This document shows positions 1-9,089 of a stretch of 64,000 nucleotides of DNA, one piece after another. The position numbers and the translations under genes are program-made. The notes under the pieces are model-generated. The model saw only the letters and a program-made list of their open reading frames with translations, made no database searches and had not been told where the DNA came from. This DNA comes from Thermoguttaceae bacterium (lineage in GTDB: Bacteria; Planctomycetota; Planctomycetia; Pirellulales; Thermoguttaceae). Every line of letters starts with the position of its first letter. Position 1 is the stretch's first letter. The stretch is from positions 416,675 through 480,674 of the forward strand of contig JAFRAC010000007.1 in the NCBI GenBank assembly GCA_017405595.1. The letters run 5' to 3'.

Positions 1-621
1 TTCCGGGACGAGGATATCGGTTTTGCGCGGGACGCGAACCCCGACTACGCGGGATTTATCCTCAATTTTCCGAAAAGCCGCCGGAACCTTTCCCCCGAAC
101 GCGCGGCGCGGTTTCGCGCCCGCCTGCCCGAGGCGATTCGCGCGGTCGGCGTTTTTGTCGGCCGGCCGGTTGACGAAATCGTACAGGCCGCGCGGCTGAT
201 CCGTCTCGACGTCATCCAGCTGCACGGCAGCGAAGGGAACGCGTATATCCGGGAGCTTCGCGAAAAAACGTCCCTTCCGATTTGGAAGGCGTTCCGGGTT
301 TCCGCCGAAGAAGACCTTGCCGCGCCCCTCGAATCGGCGGCCGACGCGATTCTGCTCGACAGCGGGCAGGGAACCGGCCAGACGTTCGACTGGTCGCTCC
401 TGGCCGGGTTTCCCCGCCCGTTCATTCTGGCGGGGGGGCTCACGCCGGATCTCATTCCCGAAGCGGTCCGCCGCCTTCACCCGCAGATGATCGACCTCTC
501 TTCCGGCGTCGAGACCGGCGGGGTCAAAGACCGGACGAAAATGATCGCCGCGGTACAGGCGGCGCACAGCGCAATCGAAGAAGCACCAAACCGAGAAAGC
601 CAAAGGAACACCGATGAATAA
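1..621 (+). CDS. trpF: Phosphoribosylanthranilate isomerase, 3' part
   Basis: The reading frame is open from base 1 and ends at TAA 619-621; the start lies outside the window. The enzyme isomerises N-(5-phosphoribosyl)anthranilate in tryptophan synthesis. About 206 residues are visible and show TIM-barrel features of Trp[17 protein letters not shown] near the left edge, [42 protein letters not shown] and [13 protein letters not shown], the last being the phosphate-binding end. The stop overlaps the trpB start by 8 bases, so translation of the two is probably coupled. The trpF-trpB-trpA order is a standard arrangement, and the earlier trp genes probably lie to the left. The family call is firm. 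Confidence 0.95.
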   Translation, partial: FRDEDIGFARDANPDYAGFILNFPKSRRNLSPERAARFRARLPEAIRAVGVFVGRPVDEIVQAARLIRLDVIQLHGSEGNAYIRELREKTSLPIWKAFRVSAEEDLAAPLESAADAILLDSGQGTGQTFDWSLLAGFPRPFILAGGLTPDLIPEAVRRLHPQMIDLSSGVETGGVKDRTKMIAAVQAAHSAIEEAPNRESQRNTDE

Positions 622-1798
622 CGGCCGTTTTGGAATCCACGGGGGCCAGTATATCCCCGAAACGCTCATGAACGCGGTCATCGAACTCGAGCAGGCGTAT
701 AACCGCTATAAGGACGATCCCGCCTTCAACCGGGACCTGACCGGACTGCTGAACGAGTATGCCGGCCGCCCGTCCCGCCTGTACTACGCCGGGCGCATGA
801 CCGAAGACCTCGGCGGCGCGAAAGTCTACCTGAAGCGGGAAGACCTGAACCATACCGGCGCGCACAAGATCAACAACGTTCTGGGCCAGGCGCTCCTGGC
901 AAAGCGGATGGGAAAAACCCGTGTGATCGCCGAAACCGGCGCCGGCCAGCACGGGGTGGCGACCGCGACCGCCGCCGCGCTTCTGGGTCTGGAATGCGTG
1001 GTCTATATGGGGAAAGAGGACACCGTCCGCCAGGCGCTCAACGTCTACCGGATGCGGCTCCTGGGCGCCGAAGTGCATCCCGTCGAAAGCGGTACCGGCA
1101 CGCTGAAAGACGCGGTTTCCGAAACGTTCCGCGAATGGACCACCCGAATCAGCGATACGCATTACGTGCTCGGTTCGGTGATGGGCCCCCACCCGTTCCC
1201 GACCATCGTCCGCGACTTTCAGGCGGTCATTTCCAAAGAGATCAAAGAGCAGATGCTCGAAAAAGAGGGAAGACTCCCCGACGCGGTGCTCGCCTGCGTG
1301 GGGGGCGGCTCGAACGCGATCGGCGCGTTTTACCATTTTCTGGACGACGAATCGGTAAGGCTGATCGGCTGCGAGGCGGCAGGGCGGGGGATTCACACAT
1401 TCGAGACCGCCGCGACGATCGCGACCGGCCGGCCCGGCATTTTCCACGGCATGAAAAGTTACTTCTGCCAGGACGAGTTCGGCCAGATCGCGCCGGTCTA
1501 CTCGATCAGTGCCGGTCTCGACTATCCCGGCATCGGGCCGGAACACGCCTGGCTGCACGATACCGGCCGCGCCGAATATGTGCCGGTGACCGACGAGGAG
1601 GCGGTGCAGGCGTTCGAGTATCTGTCCCGCACCGAAGGGATCATTCCCGCCGTCGAATCGGCGCACGCCGTGGCGCACGCGCGCAAAATCGTTCCGGCGA
1701 TGGGGAAAGACAAAATTGTGGTGATCAACATTTCCGGGCGGGGCGACAAAGACTGCGCCGCCATCGCCCGATACCGAGGAGAAAATATCCATGACTAA
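614..1798 (+). CDS. trpB: Tryptophan synthase beta chain
   Basis: 394 residues, normal for the PLP-dependent beta subunit that condenses indole with serine. Visible motifs are [18 protein letters not shown] N-terminal residues, [16 protein letters not shown] with the PLP-binding lysine, [22 protein letters not shown] for the PLP phosphate, and a serine-rich C-terminal segment ending NISGRGDKD. It is a canonical TrpB1 rather than the longer TrpB2. The ATG lies inside the last codons of trpF (8-bp overlap, ATGAATAA), and its own stop overlaps trpA in the same way (ATGACTAA), so the three genes form one coupled operon. The start fits the usual family N terminus. Confidence 0.98.
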   Translation: MNNGRFGIHGGQYIPETLMNAVIELEQAYNRYKDDPAFNRDLTGLLNEYAGRPSRLYYAGRMTEDLGGAKVYLKREDLNHTGAHKINNVLGQALLAKRMGKTRVIAETGAGQHGVATATAAALLGLECVVYMGKEDTVRQALNVYRMRLLGAEVHPVESGTGTLKDAVSETFREWTTRISDTHYVLGSVMGPHPFPTIVRDFQAVISKEIKEQMLEKEGRLPDAVLACVGGGSNAIGAFYHFLDDESVRLIGCEAAGRGIHTFETAATIATGRPGIFHGMKSYFCQDEFGQIAPVYSISAGLDYPGIGPEHAWLHDTGRAEYVPVTDEEAVQAFEYLSRTEGIIPAVESAHAVAHARKIVPAMGKDKIVVINISGRGDKDCAAIARYRGENIHD

Positions 1799-2570
1799 GA
1801 CTGCCGACGCGTTTACACAGGGGAAAGCCTTCATTCCGTTCATCACCTGCGGCGATCCCGACCTGGAAACGACCGCGCGCCTTGTCCGCGCCATGGCGGC
1901 CGCCGGCGCCGACCTGATCGAGCTGGGCGTCCCCTTCTCGGACCCGACTGCCGAAGGCCCGGTCATTCAGGCAGCGAACGAGCGCGCGCTGCGGGCCGGA
2001 ACAACAACCGATAAAATCTTCGGCCTCGTACAAGATTTGCGCCGCGACGTGACGATTCCGATAGTCTTCATGACCTACGCGAATGTGGTCTTCTCCTACG
2101 GCACCGACCGGTTTTTGGCAAGAAGCCGCGAGATCGGCATGCAGGGGCTGATTCTTCCCGACGTGCCGTTCGAAGAGAAGGGGGAATTCGACGGAAAGTG
2201 CAAAGAGTATGGACTCGATCTGATTTCGCTGATCGCCCCGACCTCCGAAGACCGGATCGGCCGGATCGCGCGGGAAGCCTCCGGGTTCGTCTACTGTGTT
2301 TCTTCGCTCGGTGTTACGGGGGTCCGGAGCGAGATCACCACCGACATCGGCAAAATGGTCAGCCTGGTGAAAAAGGAGCAGGACATCCCCTGTGCCGTCG
2401 GGTTCGGCATTTCCACCCCCGATCAGGCAAAGAAGATGGCGCAATATGCCGACGGGGTCATCGTCGGCTCGGCCATTATGAAACTCGTTGCCAAATACGG
2501 CAAAGACGCCGAACCGTTCGTGGCGGAGTATGTAAGGGGGATGAAGGAGGCGGTGCGGGAAGGGAAATAA
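1791..2570 (+). CDS. trpA: Tryptophan synthase alpha chain
   Basis: 259 residues, typical of the alpha subunit that cleaves indole-3-glycerol phosphate and channels indole to TrpB. Visible motifs are [11 protein letters not shown] at the N terminus, [17 protein letters not shown] with the catalytic Glu/Asp region (usual form PFSDPxADGP; here AEGP), [24 protein letters not shown] and [20 protein letters not shown] and [11 protein letters not shown] bind the phosphate. It is the last gene of the trp unit: a perfect hairpin starts at its stop codon, and the next gene converges on it from the other strand. Confidence 0.97.
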   Translation: MTKTADAFTQGKAFIPFITCGDPDLETTARLVRAMAAAGADLIELGVPFSDPTAEGPVIQAANERALRAGTTTDKIFGLVQDLRRDVTIPIVFMTYANVVFSYGTDRFLARSREIGMQGLILPDVPFEEKGEFDGKCKEYGLDLISLIAPTSEDRIGRIAREASGFVYCVSSLGVTGVRSEITTDIGKMVSLVKKEQDIPCAVGFGISTPDQAKKMAQYADGVIVGSAIMKLVAKYGKDAEPFVAEYVRGMKEAVREGK

Positions 2571-2604
2571 CTTTATCCACCGACTTCAGTCGGTGGATAA
2601 AGTT
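2569..2604. terminator. Bidirectional hairpin terminator between trpA and the TM2 gene
   Basis: A perfect inverted repeat of 16 bp on each side (AACTTTATCCACCGAC and its complement) around a TTCA loop. It starts in the trpA stop and reaches into the stop of the convergent minus-strand gene. There is no long T-run, so the strength is uncertain, but placement between two convergent stops fits a shared terminator. Confidence 0.75.
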
Positions 2605-3361
2605 ATTCAGAACAATATCTCTCTTGGAAATCCTCCTCGCTCATAAGCAAGAGCTTGATACAATCGACCAAACACTTGACGCTCACAACAATAATACACA
2701 TGAAGCCTGAAATAGCACATATGGAGCCTACAAGAGAAAGCCAATTATCAATCTCCACGAGCATGCTTCCGATAAACATAAGCGTGAACCCGGCAATTGT
2801 AAGAACGATGTGGATGATTCCCCACTTTTGGTCACCCAGGTAAAACTTGTGAACTCCAAATTCGCCCAGAAGAAACGCAAAAATCGCGGCAAGAGTCTTA
2901 CTCTTTTCGCCGTCACCAAGACCGTTGCCCGATGAACCACTCTTTCTCTTGACCTTGACTGAACAACCGCATTTGACACAAACAACTTGATTCGGATTGA
3001 GCTGAGCTCCGCATGTACGGCAGAAGTTTTTATTTGCTCGGGGATCGGCGCCGCATTTCATACAGGCGACGGCTTGTGGTGAAATCGGATTGCCGCAGTT
3101 GGTGCAGAATGCTCCGGTTGCAGTTGTGGGCGCAGAAGCTGCAGGTGCCGGAGTTGTAGGAGTTGTCTCAATTTCAAATGGAGAGGGTTCGGGAGGGGGG
3201 ATCAGCCCTTTGACCTGTCCGGCTTTTCCTTTGTGACCACTATCAGTTTCTAAAACGGTTTCAGCATTGATTTTTCCCGCATCCGCCAATGCCTTTAACT
3301 GCGCGCTGGTAATGGGGCCTTTTTTCGTTCCGTCCGCAGTGTAGACAAACCAGTTAGGCAT
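2603..3361 (-). CDS. GYF-like / double zinc-ribbon / TM2 domain membrane protein
   Basis: 252 residues in three parts. Residues 1-52 look like a GYF_2 domain (WFVYTADGTKKGPITSAQL). After a Pro/Ala/Thr-rich linker there are two zinc ribbons at about 84-130 (CTNCGNPISPQAVACMKC and CRTCGAQLNPNQVVCVKC). The C terminus at about 152-235 is a TM2 domain (KSKTLAAIFAFLLGEFGVHKFYLG) with three hydrophobic stretches. The combination suggests a membrane protein with a cytoplasmic ligand- or protein-binding head; its function is unknown. The start has a good GAGGAG site. It is read from the unusual poly-G promoter at 3409-3434. The region is clearly lower in GC than trpA and suggests transfer. Confidence 0.88.
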   Translation of the reverse strand: MPNWFVYTADGTKKGPITSAQLKALADAGKINAETVLETDSGHKGKAGQVKGLIPPPEPSPFEIETTPTTPAPAASAPTTATGAFCTNCGNPISPQAVACMKCGADPRANKNFCRTCGAQLNPNQVVCVKCGCSVKVKRKSGSSGNGLGDGEKSKTLAAIFAFLLGEFGVHKFYLGDQKWGIIHIVLTIAGFTLMFIGSMLVEIDNWLSLVGSICAISGFMCIIVVSVKCLVDCIKLLLMSEEDFQERYCSE

Positions 3362-3408
3362 AACGTTCTCCTCAAAATGGATATTGAAAAACGAAGAAAA
3401 TCTGCCTA

Positions 3409-3434
3409 ATTATCCCCCCCCCCTAATTTGTCAA
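3409..3434 (-). promoter_or_regulatory. Poly-G-spacer promoter of the TM2 gene
   Basis: On the minus strand TTGACA (3429-3434) is followed by AATTA, a run of ten G (3414-3423), then ATAATTAGGCAGA. Aligned with the copy at 62431, the -10 would be GATAAT (3409-3414) at 14 nt spacing, or TAATTA (3407-3412) at 16 nt. The homopolymer occupies most of the -35/-10 spacer, so slippage would change spacing and promoter strength. The start codon lies about 45 bases downstream. Confidence 0.6.
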
Positions 3435-3562
3435 CCGGAATTTGTAAAAAATCTTGGTTTCAGTGAGAAATCAGCTCTTTTTCCGGCTTAATCCGGACTT
3501 TTTAACCCGAAAAGGAGTTTTTGCGGACGCATTTGCTTTTCTTTTCCCAGTCGTCGGCCAGA

Positions 3563-4417
3563 TCATTGGACCTCAGAACCGGCCAGATCCTCTGTCTCCG
3601 CTTCCGTCTGCCCGGAATGGGATAGTTGCGGGGATTCCCGTTTGTATTCCCTGTATGTGAATGCCGCCATGCATACGGCAGCCGCCGTCAGAACCGCCTC
3701 CACCGCGTATACCGGAACATTTTTGGCAAGGATTAACGATCCGGCGTCAAAGAGAAAATGGAGGGCGACCGCCGCCAGAAAGTAGGCCGCTTTTTTGTCC
3801 CGAATCGCCCTGTAGACGAGATAGGACAGGCAGATATGGAATGTCAAAGCCGCGATCCTTTCAATCCCCGCGGTGTAAAACAGGCCCGCCGGCGTTGTTA
3901 ACAAAGCGGAACTCAGCGCGGATATTTGGTTTTTCAAAGGTTCGTTCAGCCCCGAGAGAAAGGCGTCCATCTTCCCGAGATTGATCATGCCGGCGATGAC
4001 AAGATTCACAATGTAAGTGACTCCCACCGCAAGAACGGCTTCGATGCCGCCGTGACCGATCCCGTACATGACGGCATTTTCTTTCGACAGCGCCTTCTTC
4101 ATCAGGAATTTCATCGCCAGAAACCGTCCCGCCTCCTCGAACAGTCCGGCGGACATTCCCCCGTACAGAGCCAACAGCCAATAGTTTTTCCGGAGCGTTT
4201 CGCCGAAAGCGGGAATGGCGATTCCGAGCGTTTTTCCGATCAGAACCTGAACAAGGACGGCCAGGACAAATACACACGCGCCGATGAAAACGCACGATAT
4301 TCTGCCCTGTGTTTTCTTTTTGAAGAAAAGCGCCGCGGCGACCGGAAGAATGATCGACGCGCATACGGTGAACACCATTCCGGCAACCGCCGCTCCGGAT
4401 ACGGTCTCGTTCGGCAT
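3563..4417 (-). CDS. YhfC-family intramembrane glutamic-type protease (CAAX-protease related)
   Basis: 284 residues with about eight hydrophobic segments. Conserved acidic and histidine motifs lie in membrane segments: GLFEEAGRF near residue 94, GHGGIEA near residue 122 and LHFLFDAG near residue 230. These match the YhfC/DUF2324 group, related to CPBP/Rce1-type intramembrane proteases, with paired glutamates and histidines as the likely catalytic set. The C terminus is a short charged tail rich in Glu. It stands alone in a low-GC stretch beside the TM2 protein, on the same strand, 201 bp downstream of that gene's promoter side. Substrate and role are not evident. The start codon is the first ATG; no strong ribosome site was seen. 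Confidence 0.82.
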   Translation of the reverse strand: MPNETVSGAAVAGMVFTVCASIILPVAAALFFKKKTQGRISCVFIGACVFVLAVLVQVLIGKTLGIAIPAFGETLRKNYWLLALYGGMSAGLFEEAGRFLAMKFLMKKALSKENAVMYGIGHGGIEAVLAVGVTYIVNLVIAGMINLGKMDAFLSGLNEPLKNQISALSSALLTTPAGLFYTAGIERIAALTFHICLSYLVYRAIRDKKAAYFLAAVALHFLFDAGSLILAKNVPVYAVEAVLTAAAVCMAAFTYREYKRESPQLSHSGQTEAETEDLAGSEVQ

Positions 4418-4594
4418 AGTTCCTGATCCTGATACTGTGGGTATTTGATTCTTTTGCGGCAGATCGCCGCGGAACGGTAAAAACAGGAATTGATGTCAAG
4501 CAATATCGCACACAATTCAAGTGCTGTCAATAGGCCGTTCAGGCGTTTTTCCGGACGCCGCCGGGCAGAGTGCGGTTCGGGGCTGGCGAAAAAC

Positions 4595-4621
4595 TTGTTA
4601 ATCCGCCCCTCTTCTTATAAA
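4595..4621 (+). promoter_or_regulatory. Possible promoter of the GH-A glycosidase gene
   Basis: TTGTTA (4595-4600) and TATAAA (4616-4621) are 15 nt apart, about 65 bases before the chosen start. The spacing is short for sigma-70, so this is weak support. The rest of the 4418-4684 gap shows nothing else I can name. Confidence 0.35.
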
Positions 4622-4684
4622 ATGGCGTTGTCCGTTTCAAACGCCGTTCTATCCGCGTCCCCGGCGCGCACAAAGGAGTTATCG

Positions 4685-6967
4685 ATGACACCGTTGTTCT
4701 CCCGTACCTTTTTCGCCTCCCTCTTTCTGCTTGCGGCGCTGGCCGCGCTTCGCGCCGAGGAACCGCGTCCCGACTGGCCGTTTCCGGAAGGGGATTTCGC
4801 GCCCCTCTTTCCGTTCAGCATTCAGCAGGGAGCCCATGACAACATTACCGACGTTCAGACGTGGGACGGCGCCTGGCGCGACGCGGGGGAAGGACCGGTC
4901 CTCTCGGTTCAGGACGGCCGGTTCATGAAAGGGAATGAGCCGTACCGCTTTTTCGGAACCAATATTTGTTTTTCCGCGAACTTCTGCGATCATGAAAAAG
5001 CCGAGCGTCTGGCGGCGTCTCTGGCACGGTTCGGTCTGCGCGTGGTCCGGCTTCATCACATGGACAGCCGCGACATCTGGGGAAAGAATTTCCAGCGGAC
5101 GAAGACCGAAATCGATCCCGAACAGCTTGAGCGGCTCGATTATCTGATCGCGCAATTCGAAAAGCACGGGATCAGCGTGAATATCAATCTGCACGTCTCG
5201 CGCGGACTCGACGAACGCGACGGGTTCGAAAACTCCTCAACCTTTCAGAACCAGTCGAAGGGAATCGACAATTTCGAGCCGCGGATGATCGAACTTCAGA
5301 AGAAATACGCGCGCGATCTGCTGACCCACGTCAATCCGTATACCGGCCGCGCCTATACCGACGATCCCGGCGTGGCGATGATCGAAATCAACAACGAGAA
5401 CTCGATCGTTTCCCTTTGGTATTGGGGCGACGTCGCAAAATACGGTTCCCCCTACGCCGGGCTGTTCCGGCAGAAGTGGAACGAGTGGCTCCGCAAACGT
5501 TACGCGGACAGCGGCGAGGTGATTGCCGCACTCGGCTGGACCGGCGAAATCGCGCCGAAAGCCGGCGAAACGCTCGAGGCGGGAACGTTCCCCGTTCCGC
5601 TTCACCGGGACGGTCCGCTCTTTCAGAACGAAAAAATCCGCGGCGAGTTCATCGCCTTTCTGATCGATCTGGAATCGCAATACTGGTCCGAAATGTACCG
5701 GTTCGTCAAAGAGGAGCTCGGCGCCAAGCCGCCGGTCACCGGAACCCAGCTGCAATACGGATCGTGGTACGCGCAGGCGAAAACCGATTACTGCGACAAT
5801 CACGCCTACTGGCACCATCCCGCGTTCCCCCATGTCCCGTGGGACGGGAAGGACTGGTATGTCGTCAATGCCGCGATGGTCAACAGCCGTACCGGCGGCG
5901 AGGCGACCCGCATGGCAAGAAACCGCCTGCTCGGCAAGGCGCAGGTCGTCAGCGAATACGACCACGCCTATCCGATCCTCTACGGCGCCGAAGGGAATCT
6001 GATCCTTGCGGCGGCCGGCGCGTATCAGGGGTGGAGCGGAATCAACCAGTTCGCCTGGTCGCACGGGCAGAATTTCGAACCGGACGCGCAGACCCTCTTT
6101 TTCGACATGTGCGGCAACCAGGCGAAGATGGTCCATCTGCCCGCCTGCTATGCAATCATGCAGCGCGGCGACGTGAAAGCCGGGCCGGGAAAATATATCC
6201 ACGTTCAGGACCTTTCGCTCGCCGGCGAGCTTCGGCTGATCTCCGAATACAAGACTGACTGGAACCCGATTCAGAACCGGCTTTCGGCGGACCCGACCCT
6301 TTCGATGGTCTGCTGGACCGGGATGCGTCCGGCCGACGACGGGCTGAAAACGGAACTTCCTGCCGGCAGTCTCAACGTTACGTCGTGGGATCAGCTTCCG
6401 AAGGAATTCGGCAGCCCCGACGAGGGGGAAATCCGAAACGAGTTCGGCGAACTTCGCTGGAACTGGCAGGAGCCGGAAGCCGGTTTCTTTACCGTCGATA
6501 CGCCCGGGGTCAAGGTCTTCACCGGATTCGTACGGGGCCGCTCCTTTCAGTTCGGCGGTCTGACCCTGACCCCCGGCAAAACACGGATGGACTGGACGAC
6601 GGTCTCGCTGACCGCGGCGAATCCTCCCGCCGGGAATGAAAAGGGAACGCTGCCTGCCGGGCGTTATCTCCTTGCCGCTACGGGGCTGGTGCGGAATACC
6701 GGCGCCGTGTTTAAGATGTATGACGAAGGGAAACTGACCGCCGCCTCCGGCTACGGCGGTTCGATGGGGGAAGCCCCGGTTCTCTGTGAAGGTGTTCCCC
6801 TCACGCTCGATTTGGCAGAGATCGCACCCGAGCGGGCCCGCGCCTATCCGCTGAACGAGGCGGGCGACCGGCTTGACCCCATCCCCGCAGAGAAGACCGA
6901 AAACGGATGCCGGTTCAGTTTCGGCCCGGAGTATAAAACGCTCTGGTATGAACTGGAGATTCTGTAG
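4685..6967 (+). CDS. Secreted clan GH-A glycoside hydrolase (cellulase/GH5-like)
   Basis: 760 residues from the ATG at 4685, chosen because AAAGGAG sits 8 bases upstream and a signal peptide follows (FFASLFLLAALAALRA, cleaved before EEPRPDW). Upstream in-frame codons lack these. The barrel shows FFGTNICFSANFCDH, LRVVRLHHMD, the acid/base region IEINNENS with Glu238, and a probable nucleophile in VVSEYDH (Glu424). This is the Glu/Glu arrangement of clan GH-A. The C-terminal 250 residues look like beta-sandwich modules. It is probably periplasmic or exported and acts on plant or host polysaccharides. The exact GH family and substrate cannot be read from the sequence. Confidence 0.85.
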   Translation: MTPLFSRTFFASLFLLAALAALRAEEPRPDWPFPEGDFAPLFPFSIQQGAHDNITDVQTWDGAWRDAGEGPVLSVQDGRFMKGNEPYRFFGTNICFSANFCDHEKAERLAASLARFGLRVVRLHHMDSRDIWGKNFQRTKTEIDPEQLERLDYLIAQFEKHGISVNINLHVSRGLDERDGFENSSTFQNQSKGIDNFEPRMIELQKKYARDLLTHVNPYTGRAYTDDPGVAMIEINNENSIVSLWYWGDVAKYGSPYAGLFRQKWNEWLRKRYADSGEVIAALGWTGEIAPKAGETLEAGTFPVPLHRDGPLFQNEKIRGEFIAFLIDLESQYWSEMYRFVKEELGAKPPVTGTQLQYGSWYAQAKTDYCDNHAYWHHPAFPHVPWDGKDWYVVNAAMVNSRTGGEATRMARNRLLGKAQVVSEYDHAYPILYGAEGNLILAAAGAYQGWSGINQFAWSHGQNFEPDAQTLFFDMCGNQAKMVHLPACYAIMQRGDVKAGPGKYIHVQDLSLAGELRLISEYKTDWNPIQNRLSADPTLSMVCWTGMRPADDGLKTELPAGSLNVTSWDQLPKEFGSPDEGEIRNEFGELRWNWQEPEAGFFTVDTPGVKVFTGFVRGRSFQFGGLTLTPGKTRMDWTTVSLTAANPPAGNEKGTLPAGRYLLAATGLVRNTGAVFKMYDEGKLTAASGYGGSMGEAPVLCEGVPLTLDLAEIAPERARAYPLNEAGDRLDPIPAEKTENGCRFSFGPEYKTLWYELEIL

Positions 6968-7068
6968 AAGAGGGGCGGCGGCGACGGTTTGCGGGAGGTT
7001 CGTTCCGGGCCGGTCCGTTAAAATTCGACAAACGCCCGGCTAGCGGCCGGGGCGTGAACGGGGGCTTC

Positions 7069-7875
7069 TTACCGTTTTTCGATCTCGTTCAATTCTTCGG
7101 TTCGGTCGCGGCTGATTTCCCCGGGGAGAGCGTTCAGCTTTTCGGGCATGTAAACCGTAAACGCCGGGATCGGCTGAACGCCGAGGACGCCCGATTCGAT
7201 GGTGAAATCGGTCACGTGTCCTCCCTTGGTATGGTCGTAGGTCAGAAAATGAAGGTGGTCCCCCGGCACGTTCAGGCCGCTGACAAATTCGGGTGACCGG
7301 AATCCGAACATGACTCCCTCTCCGCCGCCGATCGAATAGCGGACTTCCGCCGTTTTCATCGTTTCGGCAAGGGGCCGGTACGGTTTGGTCTGTCCCCGTT
7401 CGCTGCGGGCTTCGACGCCGGAAAATTTTCCTTCAAAGTAGATCGCGTAAAAGTAGTTCGGGTTTGTCGCGATGGCGTCGACAGCCGCCGTGAACCCGGC
7501 GCGGCCGACCGGCTTATCGAACACGGTCCATTTTACCTTTTCCCAGTCCAGGTTAACGACGGCGGCGAACGGCACCGTCTCGTTGTTCGGCGCGATCCGG
7601 ACGCTTCCGTCCGCCTTGGCGACGAAAGGTACCCCCCGGAAGACGATCAGTTCGCCGTCGATCGCGTTGACGGTACCGATTCCGAAATTGCCGAACCCCA
7701 GGAGCTGGCGGACCGAAACGACGCCGTCGTATTCTCCGGCCAGCAGCGCGCCGACCGTTGAAATCTGCACCACTTTGGGGTCGGCGGGCGAGATGGCGCG
7801 AACCGAAGGCGCGGGCGCGAGGAAACCGAGAAGGAGAATCGCGGGGAAGAAACGGGTCAGGAAAGAGAATCTCAT
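7069..7875 (-). CDS. Exported alpha-acetolactate decarboxylase
   Basis: 268 residues. The family converts 2-acetolactate to acetoin. It is recognised by VVQISTVGALLAGEYDG near the N terminus, GIGTVNAIDGELIV, MFGFRSPEFVSGLNVPG and the zinc site GDHLHFLTYD-TKGGHV with three histidines; conserved glutamates are present. Residues 1-27 form a clear signal peptide (FFPAILLLGFLAPAPSVRA), so the protein should act in the periplasm, whereas acetolactate is made in the cytoplasm. Exported versions are known in some bacteria. No acetolactate synthase gene is adjacent. It lies upstream of nothing obvious and is followed by the convergent glycosidase gene. Confidence 0.9.
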   Translation of the reverse strand: MRFSFLTRFFPAILLLGFLAPAPSVRAISPADPKVVQISTVGALLAGEYDGVVSVRQLLGFGNFGIGTVNAIDGELIVFRGVPFVAKADGSVRIAPNNETVPFAAVVNLDWEKVKWTVFDKPVGRAGFTAAVDAIATNPNYFYAIYFEGKFSGVEARSERGQTKPYRPLAETMKTAEVRYSIGGGEGVMFGFRSPEFVSGLNVPGDHLHFLTYDHTKGGHVTDFTIESGVLGVQPIPAFTVYMPEKLNALPGEISRDRTEELNEIEKR

Positions 7876-7921
7876 GGCGCGGCGCTTTCGTCGGAAGGGA
7901 ACGGCGGTTTACGGAAATAAC

Positions 7922-7957
7922 CATAAAAAAACCCTTTCGGGCAAGAAACCTGAAAGG
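7922..7957 (-). terminator. Rho-independent terminator after tRNA-Lys
   Basis: On the minus strand CCCTTTCAGG pairs with CCCGAAAGGG (one mismatch, loop TTTCTTG) and is followed by seven T. It begins 8 bases after the tRNA 3' end. Confidence 0.85.
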
Positions 7958-7964
7958 GAAGGAA

Positions 7965-8037
<73 letters not shown>

Positions 8038-8089
8038 ATACTCAAGCGGCGCGCCGGAGGAGAACCCCGGAACGCACAGAAGCGAGCCT

Positions 8090-8117
8090 ATTATATCCCG
8101 CGATGGAAGTTTGTCCA
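8090..8117 (-). promoter_or_regulatory. Promoter of tRNA-Lys
   Basis: On the minus strand TGGACA (8112-8117), 16 nt, TATAAT (8090-8095). The -10 is perfect and lies about 53 bases before the tRNA 5' end. The rest of 8118-8326 shows nothing I can assign. Confidence 0.75.
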
Positions 8118-8326
8118 GCCCCCGCACTTTATGGGGACTCTCCCTGTTTCCGGGGGTATCGGCCCGTACGGTGAAAGGCTCTTCCGGAGAACCGCCCGGT
8201 TTGCGCGAAGCGGAACCTTCGGCATTTCCCGGTTTCGTTTTTCTTCCGAACCGTGCCTTTCGAGGGTCCGGGTCCGCCGAAAAACCGGTTTGCCGACCCT
8301 GGAAAGGGATCCGGCCGGATGAGGGA

Positions 8327-9028
8327 TTATTTCATTGCGGCGGCAAAGGCTTCAAAGATCTTTCGGCTGTTGGCATCCGTCCGGAAGGAAAACTCGGGAT
8401 GCCATTGCACCGCCCAAAGGAAACGCCGGTCCGGCTTATACAGCGCCTCGACAATTCCGTCCGGTGCAACGGCCATCACCGCCAGACCGGGAGCCACCTC
8501 TTTGACCGCCTGATGGTGGTAGCTGTTGACAGGCAGCCGGTCGGTCTTCAGACATTCGTATAACGGAGAATCCTTGACAACCGCGACATGATGAGCGGGA
8601 AGGTCGTACGGCGGATTCTGGCAGTGATTGACGGCGGCGGGTTTCTGCGTCGGGAGGTTCTGATAGAGCGTGCCTCCCAGGACGGCATTGATAAACTGGA
8701 TCCCCCGGCATATCCCGAGAACCGGTTTATCGGCATTCATCGCACTTCTCAGTACGACCGTTTCCATGGCATCCCGTTTTTCGCAGATGTCGACAACCCC
8801 CTCCATCGGCTCTTCGCCATAGATTTTCGGAGAAACGTCGTGCCCTCCCGTGAACAGAAACCCGTCGCAGACGCCGGCGAGCTGTTCCAGGTCCCGTTCA
8901 TCCGCGGAGAGCGGAAAAACGACGGGAATCCCGCCCGCCCGGCTGATGCCGTCCATGTAGCCCGGCAGCATCCACAGGCTCTCTTTCCTGTCGTCCCACA
9001 AAGGCATCACGCCCACGATCGGTTTCAT
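8327..9028 (-). CDS. Class I glutamine amidotransferase-like hydrolase (peptidase C26, PuuD-type)
   Basis: 233 residues, normal for gamma-glutamyl-gamma-aminobutyrate hydrolase relatives. The catalytic set is visible: Cys107 in GICRGIQ, and His210 and Glu212 in VQWHPEFSF. FLFTGGHDVSP near residue 58 and VNSYHHQAV near 167 are typical of the C26 family, which cleaves gamma-glutamyl amide bonds. There is no signal peptide, so it is cytoplasmic. No putrescine pathway genes are adjacent, so the exact substrate is unproven. It is 61 bases downstream of the DUF5662 gene on the same strand and may share its transcript. Confidence 0.9.
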   Translation of the reverse strand: MKPIVGVMPLWDDRKESLWMLPGYMDGISRAGGIPVVFPLSADERDLEQLAGVCDGFLFTGGHDVSPKIYGEEPMEGVVDICEKRDAMETVVLRSAMNADKPVLGICRGIQFINAVLGGTLYQNLPTQKPAAVNHCQNPPYDLPAHHVAVVKDSPLYECLKTDRLPVNSYHHQAVKEVAPGLAVMAVAPDGIVEALYKPDRRFLWAVQWHPEFSFRTDANSRKIFEAFAAAMK

Positions 9029-9089
9029 GTTCTTTCCTTGTCCGGGTCACACCTGAACCGCATTCCCCGGTCTCGAGGACGCGCCGGCG

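Noticed and set aside
524..1966. 480-codon minus-strand frame across trpB
   Set aside because: Overlaps three coupled trp genes; no recognisable domain.
3414..3423. Poly-C/poly-G runs taken as sequencing error only
   Set aside because: Exact run lengths may be imprecise, but two distant loci share the surrounding TTGACA and TTAGGCAGA, so the arrangement is not an accident of error.
4490..4684. Upstream extension of the GH-A glycosidase
   Set aside because: It would bury the signal peptide; a ribosome site and export signal fit the ATG at 4685.
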